A DNA stretch of 5,718 nt, from the NCBI GenBank assembly GCA_903944255.1, contig CAJARE010000052.1, positions 1 to 5,718 on the forward strand. The letters run 5' to 3'. Below, one piece after another: positions 1 to 5,718 of this stretch. Below the pieces are notes generated by a model. The model searched no databases and had not been told where the DNA came from. It worked only from the letters and a program-made list of their open reading frames with translations. Position 1 is the first letter of the stretch. Each line of letters opens with the position of its first letter. The position numbers and the translations under genes are program-made. The DNA comes from an uncultured beta proteobacterium. GTDB lineage: Bacteria > Pseudomonadota > Gammaproteobacteria > Burkholderiales > Burkholderiaceae.

Positions 1-156
1 GAGGCACTCATTTCGACCAAATCATACAGAATTCTGATTCAATTAACGTGACTTGCTACAAATCAGGCAGCAACAATGCACATGCTAATTAATAAAGAAT
101 GGTTATGAGCCATCTGGAGTCAAACAATCGATCGTATCGACCTGAGCAAAGGATGC

Positions 157-270
157 CTAATTTAATTCAAGCATTACTTTTTCTACGCAACTTTCAATTT
201 TCTGGTAGCCGACAGGATTTGGATGCTTGAGAAATTTAATATAGTATGCCTTTTTATTCACTATATTTCT
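157..270 (-). pseudogene. SGNH/GDSL-hydrolase-like C-terminal remnant (first copy)
   Basis: The minus strand is open from 270 to a TAG at 157-159. From a GTG at 259-261 it reads 34 residues containing FLKHPNPVGYQKIESCVEKV. The pattern HPN-x-x-GY followed by an amphipathic helix is the usual end of SGNH/GDSL hydrolases, where the His belongs to the Ser-Asp-His triad and an Asp normally sits three residues before it. Here that position is Phe, so the fragment would lack the catalytic Asp. An in-frame TAA at 271-273 closes the frame. The rest of the domain is absent, although a stop-limited frame at 254-352 in another register may be further debris. No ribosome binding site precedes the GTG. I infer a gene remnant. 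A chance match over about 20 residues is possible, but a second fragment with the same motif at 1944-2096 makes that less likely. Confidence 0.4.
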
Positions 271-368
271 TTATTCTATTTATTGCATTAGTATTATGTC
301 TATCCCGAATTATTTTTCTAAGATTTGAAAATTGATACAAGTTTTTATTCGCTTAGGAAATAGCGCTC

Positions 369-396
369 TTCAAAAGAGTTGAATATCTGTTATAGA
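369..396 (+). promoter_or_regulatory. Candidate promoter for the membrane protein gene, possibly leaderless
   Basis: TTCAAA at 369-374 (4 of 6 matches to the -35 consensus) is separated by 16 bases from TATAGA at 391-396 (4 of 6 matches to -10). The bases TGT directly before it make an extended -10. Transcription would begin at about 402-405, on the ATG at 404. No Shine-Dalgarno sequence is visible before that ATG, which fits a leaderless transcript. The -35 element overlaps a perfect inverted repeat, CTCTT-CAA-AAGAG, at 366-378 that could bind a regulator. This is pattern reading only, and AT-rich DNA gives such matches by chance. Confidence 0.25.
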
Positions 397-403
397 ACGC
401 CAT

Positions 404-1912
404 ATGCTAAAAAAAATCATCGATCAATCTAAGTCATTCACTAGATCACAGCAATTTTTTCTAGTGTTAGTACTCTACTTTATTGGCTTTTGGATTTTTC
501 AGTGCTTTCATCTCATTTATTATCCTATCCCAACTGAATATCGGGATTGGAGCGGTATTAATTTGAGTAATTCACTCTTTGATCAGTCTTCACCCTATTC
601 ATTTTCAGTTGGCCCACCCTTTTTCTATATTTATGGCCTAATTTTTCCACTTTTAGCGGGAGGCTTAAGCTGGATTCTTCACGTTGATATCTTCTTAGTT
701 ACGAAATTTTTCGTCTGTACCTGCATTGTCCTGACAGCTGTGATCATCGCTTCTGAAGTGTATAAATTAAGTGGGCAATTATTTCCAGCCATTCTCGGTT
801 TTGCTGCAGCCCTTTGGACGGGGTCTGCAACCAATTCAGTATTTATACTAAATCCTGCTTCCTGCGGATTGTTAATCGTCTTACTCGTTTTATTTCAAAT
901 TAGAAAATCTCAAAGCCTGTCCTCCATTCTGCTGGCAGCATTGGGAACCGTTCTTGCTTTCTATACAAAACAATATTTTCTTTATATCTTTGCCCCCGTC
1001 TTTCTTTTTCTCATCTCAAACTCAGGACTTAAGAAAGCGCTAATCTATGGACTGCTCTTCTTAGGTATTTTGATCCTATCCATAGTGCTCATAAGCTATA
1101 TCTTTCCAGCTTATTTCTATGCCGCTATACTCGCTCAGTTTTATTCGGTGGGAGGTGGCTGGGGTCATGCTCGAAGTCAATTGATCCTCTTTTTCAATCA
1201 GTATTGGCCCCTCATCATCCTTCTCTTGATTTACCTTTGGAGAAGAGTAAGAAAGCAGATTACTTACAACCAGGGTGAGAATTTATATCTCTGGGTTTTA
1301 TTGATTGCTGCATTGTGCTTAATTCCCCTAGGCTTTAACACTGGATCATTCTTAAGTTATCACTATCAATTAGCTTTACCTGCACTCATCATTATTGGAT
1401 TGACTTCCTTATCCAAACTAAGATCGACAGTTGTAAGAGTTTTTTTCATCGTCGCAATCCTGATCTTTAGTATTTTTCATGGTGAACTACTCAGCTATCG
1501 ACCAATATATAGTGAACAGGCTTTACAAAAGTGGAATTTCGCTAATCAAATCATTACAAATACTAAGGGTCCTAAATTAATTTCTAGCCCCATCTTGGCA
1601 CCAATAATGGGCGAATCTATTCTTTTAGATAACGGACATGCAGAATATTATGTCGGACTAGATACTCCATCAGCATTACTCGATATATTACTACCTAGAA
1701 GATACGATTATTTCAGCACCTTTGATCAATACTTCAAGGGCATTGAAAGTAAAATTGCACAAAAGGAATTTAAGTTGATTGCAATCACAAAAGACTTCCA
1801 TCCCATGATTCCTCAATCGATCTTAGAAGCTCATTACTTTAAGTTAGAGACTATTGATCTGCAAACGGGCGGGCAAACTTGGGTAACTGAGTTTTGGGCG
1901 CCTAAAAATTAA
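404..1912 (+). CDS. Polytopic membrane protein, probable GT-C-type glycosyltransferase
   Basis: This 502-residue protein has a short basic N-terminus and then about 11 hydrophobic segments, roughly at residues 18-36, 72-92, 97-117, 126-138, 146-165, 173-188, 190-205, 212-234, 259-280, 295-336 (two) and 344-360. A soluble tail of about 140 residues follows. The first large loop holds EYRDWS (residues 45-50) and then a PPFFYIYGLIFPLLAG segment. An acidic motif in the first periplasmic loop before such a helix is typical of GT-C enzymes (GT39/GT83-like), which use lipid-linked sugars at the outer face of the inner membrane. The YHYQLALPALII segment near residue 320 also fits. Length and topology match the class, but I cannot name a family, donor or acceptor. 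ATG 404 is the first possible start, since an in-frame TGA lies at 380-382. No Shine-Dalgarno is visible. The gene is transcribed convergently towards the minus-strand genes on its right. A transporter or an O-antigen-processing protein is the alternative. Confidence 0.7.
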   Translation: MLKKIIDQSKSFTRSQQFFLVLVLYFIGFWIFQCFHLIYYPIPTEYRDWSGINLSNSLFDQSSPYSFSVGPPFFYIYGLIFPLLAGGLSWILHVDIFLVTKFFVCTCIVLTAVIIASEVYKLSGQLFPAILGFAAALWTGSATNSVFILNPASCGLLIVLLVLFQIRKSQSLSSILLAALGTVLAFYTKQYFLYIFAPVFLFLISNSGLKKALIYGLLFLGILILSIVLISYIFPAYFYAAILAQFYSVGGGWGHARSQLILFFNQYWPLIILLLIYLWRRVRKQITYNQGENLYLWVLLIAALCLIPLGFNTGSFLSYHYQLALPALIIIGLTSLSKLRSTVVRVFFIVAILIFSIFHGELLSYRPIYSEQALQKWNFANQIITNTKGPKLISSPILAPIMGESILLDNGHAEYYVGLDTPSALLDILLPRRYDYFSTFDQYFKGIESKIAQKEFKLIAITKDFHPMIPQSILEAHYFKLETIDLQTGGQTWVTEFWAPKN

Positions 1913-1943
1913 CTCTTTTGGGTCTAAATCCGGCCTACTTTAA

Positions 1944-2096
1944 CTATTGAATTGTTAGATCTATACCTCTTACTATTTTTGTATATCCCCCTAAATTAGG
2001 GTGAAGGTCTGTAACAAAATAGTCTGTAGACTCAAGACCGAAAATATTGAATCCATCTACAAGCTTACCTTCTGTGAACCCCAGTTCAAAAGATAG
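1944..2096 (-). pseudogene. SGNH/GDSL-hydrolase-like C-terminal remnant (second copy)
   Basis: The minus strand reads 50 codons to a TAG at 1944-1946. It includes FNIFGLESTDYFVTDLHPN followed by LGGYTKIV. A DLHPN-x-x-GY stretch and a closing helix are characteristic of the C-terminal catalytic block of SGNH/GDSL hydrolases. The Asp here sits two residues before the His, whereas the classic spacing is three. The frame stays open up to 2117, overlapping the last codons of the exported protein gene, and is closed there by TAA at 2118-2120. It contains no ATG, GTG or TTG, so it cannot be a complete gene as it stands. The first part of the domain, with the GDS block, is not in the window. I infer the end of an inactivated gene whose front was lost, perhaps when the neighbouring small gene arrived. 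The family assignment rests on one motif. Confidence 0.5.
2006..2039. repeat. Nested inverted repeats in the convergent gap
   Basis: GGTCT (2006-2010) pairs with AGACC (2035-2039). Inside this, AGTCT (2021-2025) pairs with AGACT (2028-2032) across two bases. A perfect palindrome, CCCTAA-A-TTAGGG, lies just to the left at 1989-2001. There is no T-run after any of them on either strand, so they do not look like intrinsic terminators. They also fall inside the SGNH-like remnant and may only reflect its codons. Confidence 0.3.
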
Positions 2097-2103
2097 CAGT
2101 GGA

Positions 2104-2490
2104 TTACTTCTCTTTGGTTAAGACAACATCACTCACATTTTGTCCGAATGTAAACTTACCAATAAATTTGTTTCCTTCAGCCTTACCTTCGAACTGGAAG
2201 ACCTCACAACTCATAGCTTCTTGCGCAGAAGTAGGTGCGGCAATCAATACAACATCTACGCCATCAATTTTAGAGCCGTCAATGGATCTAACTCCTTGCC
2301 AGCAGGGAGTCATTCGATTTGATCTAAAAGCCTCAAGAGTGCCCTTTAAATTATTTTTATTTGATGCATCAAATGAGTATTTCAGGACAACACTTCTATT
2401 AGTAAGTTGAAATGTTCCAGTGTAAACATCTGCAAAACAGGAAATACTAAAAAATAAAATAGGCAAAACTAATAACTTTTTCATTAACAT
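2104..2490 (-). CDS. Small exported beta-rich protein of unknown function
   Basis: This 128-residue protein begins with MLMKKLLVLPILFFSISCFA, a clear signal peptide with a Lys pair and a hydrophobic core. Cleavage is likely after Ala20, before DVYTGTF. The Cys at position 18 lacks a proper lipobox (Ser at -3), so a lipoprotein is less likely. The mature part of about 108 residues alternates polar and hydrophobic residues, with repeated glycine turns (YTGTF, LKGTLEAF, FEGKAEGNKFIGKF). This suggests a small beta-barrel or sandwich in the periplasm or outside the cell. Two cysteines (63 and 95) could form a disulfide. I recognise no family. An AGGAAG ribosome binding site lies just upstream, and a second ATG at 2482-2484 (MKKLLV) would give 126 residues. 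A -10-like TATTAT lies at 2539-2544 with only a weak -35. A plus-strand frame over the same DNA lacks these signals. Confidence 0.7.
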   Translation of the reverse strand: MLMKKLLVLPILFFSISCFADVYTGTFQLTNRSVVLKYSFDASNKNNLKGTLEAFRSNRMTPCWQGVRSIDGSKIDGVDVVLIAAPTSAQEAMSCEVFQFEGKAEGNKFIGKFTFGQNVSDVVLTKEK

Positions 2491-2493
2491 GAT

Positions 2494-2499
2494 CTTCCT
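2494..2499 (-). promoter_or_regulatory. Ribosome binding site of the exported protein gene
   Basis: AGGAAG on the minus strand ends 3 bases before the ATG at 2488-2490 and 9 bases before the ATG at 2482-2484. The second spacing is closer to usual, and its product starts MKKLLV like many signal peptides, so the shorter 126-residue form may be the real one. The site also supports the minus-strand reading over the overlapping plus-strand frame. Confidence 0.55.
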
Positions 2500-2617
2500 A
2501 ATTAACTCACATAAAGTAAAAAATACAATCCTTTGAAAATAATACTAGAAATAAGAAATAAATCTATTCTGAGTTCCAAACTAGGGCTTAGGAGGCCTCA
2601 TTATTGGTAGGATTATT

Positions 2618-4600
2618 TTATTCAACCAATAGATGATCGGGCGGTAAATCTGCCTGATACCTTTCATACATCTGTACATAGGCTCGCTCCAGACCTTTTG
2701 TAAATTGGGGCGTATCAAACAATGGCGTTGTCAGTTTATTGCTCGCTAGTTTTTGTTTGAGGGCTATGAGTTTTTGTGGATTACTGGCTAACTCTATAGC
2801 TAAGGCCTCATATTCTTCTTGGCTATTACTAATTAATTCTGGTAATCCTATTGCATTTAATAAGCTTGCTGCTACGCGGCTTGCAAAGGAGTTACCCATT
2901 AAAGTCAGCACAGGCAATCCAGTCCATAAGGCATCACTAGTGGTGGTGTGGGCGTTGTAAGGAAACGTATCAAGAAATAAATCTGCCTGTCGATGACGTG
3001 CTAAATGCTCTGATAAGGGCATTCGCTCAGCAAAAACAAGTCTGCTGGGATCAACTCCATGATTTAAAGCTTCTTGTTTGAGATTCTCGACTGCCCAAGG
3101 ATTATCTTGGAATAGCCATAAAACACTCCCCTTAACCGCCTGCAGTATTCGCATCCACCCGGCAAAAGTTGCAGGAAGTATCTTGAAATTATTATTGAAA
3201 CAACAAAATACAAATCCATTCTCAGGCAGTCCTAGTTCCTGCCTTGTAAATTGCCTATCTGAAATAAAACGCTTCCTATCATTGACCTGATAGCTATTAG
3301 ATAAATAGGCAATCTTTTCTGAGTAGGCCTGCTGCGTTCCTTCTGGTATCAAGGTTTTATCAGCAATGATGTAATCCATGTAATCAGTACCCATGGTTCC
3401 TGGATAACCAAGGTAGTTCACCTGAATGGGTGCGGCACGATTGGCAAAGATTCCAGTTCTTGAATCTTGTGTAAAACCCTTTAAGTCAACGGCAATATCG
3501 ATATTGAGGTCTCTAATTAGCTGGGCGATTTCCATATCTGATTGATTACCTACCTCAATAAACTGGTCAAACGACTTTTCTATCCGCTGGCGCATCTCAT
3601 CGCTTGCGATGGGACCAAATGAAAAGCCGACTAGTTCAAATTGATTTTTATCATGCAGTTCAAAAAGTTCAGCCATTAAATACCCTGTAGCATGATTATG
3701 AAAATCAGCTGAAAAGTAAGCAATGCGGATTTTTTGATTCCCTGAACGCTTTTGAATAGGCCCTAAAACAGAGTTAAATGCATAGTTTGATTGGATGTAA
3801 ATTTCAGAAGATTTTTGATGCAATAAAGCATTGTCAGTGATGCATAGCAGCGGTAAAGGGTTAGTAGCCTTTTCATTTGCCAAAATTCTATGCGCAATAT
3901 TTTCTAAAGAGCTTTCAAAGCCAGACCAGCTGCATACCCTCATCTTTGTGTGAAGTAAATCACCGTAGCCCCAAGGAATATCTGGCTTTAGGCTGAGTGC
4001 CCTATCGTGACAAGCAATCGCCTCGTCATATCGCTTGAGCTCATTGAATACATGGCCTTTATTAGACCAAGCCTCAGCATAATTTGGATTGAGATTGAGC
4101 GCTCTGTCGTGACAAGCAATCGCCTCCTCATAACGCTTGAGCTCATTAAATACATTACCTTTATTAGACCAAGCCTCAGCATAATTTGGATTGAGACTGA
4201 GGGCTTTATCGAGACAAGTAATTGCCTCTTCATAACGCTTGAGTTCATAAAGGGCATTACCTTTGTTAGACCAAGCCTCCTCATATTTTGCGTCTATTTT
4301 TAATGACTTATCGTAAGCATCTAGAGCTTTGTTGTACTCTTTCAGCTGAAGTAATACATTACCGAGGTTACTTAAAGCTAATGCATTCTTGGGGAGAGCT
4401 TTGAGAGAATCGTTAAAGTATTTCAGGGCTTCGGTATATTGCGTGCGCTGGGCATAAATAACCCCAAGAAGCCTAAGAACATGGGGGTTACTAGCTTGTA
4501 AGCTTTTTGCTTGCTTTAAATATAACTCTGCCAAATCTAAATTAGAGCCTCTAAGTGCTTCAAGCGATTTATTTAAAAGAAAGCCGATTTGTGGATTCAT
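2618..4600 (-). CDS. TPR-containing SPINDLY/OGT-type protein O-glycosyltransferase (GT41)
   Basis: This complete 660-residue protein should move a sugar from a nucleotide-sugar donor to Ser/Thr of target proteins in the cytoplasm. Residues 5-208 form about six TPR units of 34 residues, the first degenerate and the last three nearly alike. The catalytic region starts near 290 (IRIAYFSADFHNHATGYL). By comparison with human OGT, His303 corresponds to His498, Lys473 in FNNNFK to Lys842, His532 in SEHL to His901, His551-Thr-Thr to the HTT donor-binding motif, and Asp556 to Asp925. YLGYPGTM (396-403), YSEKIAYL and SFASRVAASLL are also family hallmarks. All expected key residues are present, so activity is likely. 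The donor sugar and the targets are unknown. No strong Shine-Dalgarno precedes the ATG. It lies 75 bp downstream of a second GT41 gene in the same direction, with a candidate promoter between, and 127 bp before the small exported protein gene. Confidence 0.9.
   Translation of the reverse strand: MNPQIGFLLNKSLEALRGSNLDLAELYLKQAKSLQASNPHVLRLLGVIYAQRTQYTEALKYFNDSLKALPKNALALSNLGNVLLQLKEYNKALDAYDKSLKIDAKYEEAWSNKGNALYELKRYEEAITCLDKALSLNPNYAEAWSNKGNVFNELKRYEEAIACHDRALNLNPNYAEAWSNKGHVFNELKRYDEAIACHDRALSLKPDIPWGYGDLLHTKMRVCSWSGFESSLENIAHRILANEKATNPLPLLCITDNALLHQKSSEIYIQSNYAFNSVLGPIQKRSGNQKIRIAYFSADFHNHATGYLMAELFELHDKNQFELVGFSFGPIASDEMRQRIEKSFDQFIEVGNQSDMEIAQLIRDLNIDIAVDLKGFTQDSRTGIFANRAAPIQVNYLGYPGTMGTDYMDYIIADKTLIPEGTQQAYSEKIAYLSNSYQVNDRKRFISDRQFTRQELGLPENGFVFCCFNNNFKILPATFAGWMRILQAVKGSVLWLFQDNPWAVENLKQEALNHGVDPSRLVFAERMPLSEHLARHRQADLFLDTFPYNAHTTTSDALWTGLPVLTLMGNSFASRVAASLLNAIGLPELISNSQEEYEALAIELASNPQKLIALKQKLASNKLTTPLFDTPQFTKGLERAYVQMYERYQADLPPDHLLVE
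2862..2887 (-). repeat. 26-bp exact match shared by the two GT41 genes
   Basis: Positions 2862-2887 are identical to 4917-4942, in the same orientation about 2.05 kb apart. Both encode the FASRVAASLL region of the donor-binding domain. The flanking codons have diverged at silent sites, so this is the best-preserved block I found in a longer alignment between the genes. It marks shared ancestry and is a possible site for recombination or gene conversion. Confidence 0.7.
3977..4282 (-). repeat. Three tandem 102-bp repeats encoding TPR units
   Basis: Three consecutive 102-bp units (4181-4282, 4079-4180 and 3977-4078) encode TPR units at residues 107-140, 141-174 and 175-208. Neighbouring units are about 84-85% identical in DNA by direct comparison. 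The shared protein core is EAWSNKGN followed by ELKRYEEAI. Each unit is exactly 34 codons, so gain or loss of a unit would keep the frame. The repeats also create long antisense frames that should not be read as genes. Confidence 0.9.
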
Positions 4601-4625
4601 TATTGAATATTAACCCAATGGAATT

Positions 4626-4655
4626 GATATAAAAATATCGAAACTATTGTGTCAA
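4626..4655 (-). promoter_or_regulatory. Candidate promoter for the complete GT41 gene
   Basis: On the minus strand a perfect TTGACA (-35) at 4650-4655 is followed after 18 bases by TATATC (-10, 4 of 6 matches) at 4626-4631. Transcription would begin about 20 bases before the ATG at 4598-4600. The -10 overlaps a small inverted repeat, GATAT-TTTT-ATATC, at 4626-4639. The site would let the complete copy be expressed independently of the upstream copy. The weak -10 limits confidence. Confidence 0.35.
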
Positions 4656-4675
4656 TAAGAAGAATTGATTTTTGA

Positions 4676-5718
4676 CTATACAAATATATGTTCTGGGGGT
4701 AAACCAGCCTGATACCGTTCATATATCTGAACATATGACCGCTCAAGATCTTTTGTAAATTGGGGGGTATCAAATAAGGGGGTTGTCAGCCTATTACTTG
4801 CTAGCTTTTGCTTAAGCGCTGCAAGCTTTGCTGGGTTCTTTGCAATCTCAATTGCCAAGGCCTCATAAGCTTGTGGAGTGCTTGTAATGAGTTCTGGCAA
4901 TTCAATTGCCTTGAGCAAGCTTGCTGCTACGCGGCTTGCAAAAGAATTGCCCATCAAAGTCAACACAGGCAATCCAGCCCAAAGTGCATCACTCGCAGTG
5001 GTGTGGGCATTACAGGGGAATGCATCAATAAATAGATCGGCCAGTTGGTGACGCGCTAAATGCTCGGCTAGCGGCATTCTTTTTGCAAACACCAATCTAC
5101 TAGGATGAACTCCTCTTTTTTCTGCTTCTTGTCGCAAGTGATCGGCTGCTGCTGCGTTATCTTCATACAACCACAGTACGCTACCGTCTACTGCTTTGAG
5201 AATTCGCATCCAGATCTCAAAAGTAGCTGGCAATATTTTGTAGTTGTTATTAAAGGAGCAAAAGATAAAGCCTTGCTCTGGCAAACCAAGATCTCCCTTT
5301 GTAAACCGTTTGTCTGAGATCACTCTTTTACGATCATTAGCTTGATAGCTATTAGGTAAATAAGCAATTTTTTCTGAGTAAGCCTGTTGAGTCTCTTGGG
5401 GGATCAAGGTTTGATCAGCAATCAAATAATCTATGTAATTCGTACTCATTGTGCCGGGATAGCCTAAATAGCTAAGCTGGATGGGCGCTGCACGATAAGC
5501 AAAAATTCCGGTTCTGCAGTTCTGCGTAAAGCCTTTTAAGTCCACCGCAATATCGATCTTCAAATCACGACTCAGCTGCGCAATCTCAATATCAGACATA
5601 GTGCTGGCATCAATCAATTGATCAAACGATTGTTGAAGACGTATCCGCATTTCATCATCTTGATTGGGCCCAAATGAAATACCAATCAGTTCAAATTGCT
5701 TTTTATCATGCAGCTCAA
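4676..5718 (-). CDS. Second GT41 protein glycosyltransferase, N-terminal part outside window
   Basis: The reading frame continues without a stop to the right edge, giving 346 visible residues from ELHDKKQFELIGISFG. The Met at 5648-5650 is internal (it aligns inside DDEMR) and is not the start. The visible part matches the C-terminal half of the neighbouring enzyme without gaps, with about 258 of 346 residues identical. Counting from the first visible residue, the donor-site Lys is at about 160 (FNNNYK), the His of AEHL at 219, HTT at 238-240 and the following Asp at 243, so all are kept. The first catalytic His (HNH motif) would lie about 10 residues beyond the edge and cannot be checked. TPR units are expected further right. 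The gene ends with TAG at 4676-4678, and no terminator is visible before the next gene. A different donor or target from its neighbour is possible but not shown. Confidence 0.88.
   Translation of the reverse strand, partial: ELHDKKQFELIGISFGPNQDDEMRIRLQQSFDQLIDASTMSDIEIAQLSRDLKIDIAVDLKGFTQNCRTGIFAYRAAPIQLSYLGYPGTMSTNYIDYLIADQTLIPQETQQAYSEKIAYLPNSYQANDRKRVISDKRFTKGDLGLPEQGFIFCSFNNNYKILPATFEIWMRILKAVDGSVLWLYEDNAAAADHLRQEAEKRGVHPSRLVFAKRMPLAEHLARHQLADLFIDAFPCNAHTTASDALWAGLPVLTLMGNSFASRVAASLLKAIELPELITSTPQAYEALAIEIAKNPAKLAALKQKLASNRLTTPLFDTPQFTKDLERSYVQIYERYQAGLPPEHIFV

Larger units (their letters stand above)
1..403. other. Gene-poor stretch with decayed coding traces
   Basis: No intact gene is visible here on either strand. 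The plus strand is open from position 3 to a double TAA at 90-95 (29 residues, ending SGSNNAHAN), which could be the tail of a gene entering from the left but matches nothing I recognise. A 43-codon plus-strand frame at 99-230 lacks a good ribosome binding site and lies opposite the SGNH-like fragment, so it is probably chance. The minus strand at 157-270 holds the only recognisable peptide and is listed separately. Positions 230-350 are very AT-rich and rich in stop codons. A perfect 5-bp inverted repeat, TCGAT-CGT-ATCGA, lies at 128-140. The most likely reading is a decayed gene plus the upstream region of the membrane protein gene. Confidence 0.5.

Noticed and set aside
3..92. Open plus-strand tail of 29 codons ending at a double stop
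   Set aside because: It could be the end of a gene from the left, but the length is within chance and I recognise nothing in it.
99..230. 43-codon plus-strand frame beginning MVMSHLESNN
   Set aside because: It has no good ribosome binding site and an unremarkable composition, and it overlaps the minus-strand fragment with the recognisable HPN-x-x-GY motif.
1987..2001. CCCTAA-A-TTAGGG palindrome as a transcription terminator
   Set aside because: No T-run follows it on either strand, and the bases are explained by the His-Pro-Asn-Leu-Gly-Gly codons of the SGNH-like fragment.
2099..2410. Plus-strand frame of 103 codons
   Set aside because: It lies opposite the exported protein gene, which has a clear signal peptide and ribosome binding site. 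The plus-strand product shows no recognisable feature.
2586..2603. GAGGCCTC palindrome after the complete GT41 gene as a terminator
   Set aside because: It is only an 8-bp palindrome with no loop, and no T-run follows on the minus strand.
3988..4303. Two 98-codon frames in the TPR repeat region, one on each strand
   Set aside because: Both are repetitive shadow translations of the 102-bp TPR repeats in the wrong register. The TPR reading in the GT41 gene explains the DNA.
5648..5650. Met codon as the start of the second GT41 gene
   Set aside because: The frame continues upstream to the window edge and matches the paralogue there (ELHDKKQFELIGISFG), so this Met is internal.

Overview
The window is AT-rich bacterial DNA with compact genes. 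It carries a membrane glycosyltransferase of the GT-C type, a small exported protein and two tandem SPINDLY/OGT-type (GT41) protein glycosyltransferases. The base composition and the TPR-GT41 proteins suggest a Gram-negative, perhaps a low-GC freshwater betaproteobacterium such as Polynucleobacter. That placement is an inference from style, because no rRNA or other marker gene is present.

Layout. Positions 1-403 hold no intact gene, but the minus strand at 157-270 keeps an HPN-x-x-GY peptide that looks like the C-terminal tail of an SGNH/GDSL hydrolase. A 502-residue polytopic membrane protein lies on the plus strand at 404-1912. Beyond its stop, on the minus strand at 1944-2096, is a second and clearer fragment of the same kind (DLHPN-x-x-GY) with no usable start codon. 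The minus-strand genes follow: a small exported protein (2104-2490), a complete 660-residue TPR plus GT41 enzyme (2618-4600), and a second GT41 copy (4676-5718) that runs off the right edge. The two GT41 copies share about 75% of residues without gaps over the 346 positions I could align by eye. They therefore form a tandem paralogous array, which probably continues to the right.

Working together. The sequence shows the families but not the substrates. The GT41 enzymes should act in the cytoplasm, transferring a sugar from a nucleotide-sugar donor to protein side chains. The GT-C protein should work at the membrane with a lipid-linked sugar and a periplasmic active site. The SGNH remnants fit a glycan-decorating enzyme, since such hydrolases or esterases are common in surface-glycan clusters. 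The best overall reading is an accessory glycosylation locus with recent gene duplication and gene decay. I see no tRNA, rRNA, CRISPR array, transposase or convincing intrinsic terminator.
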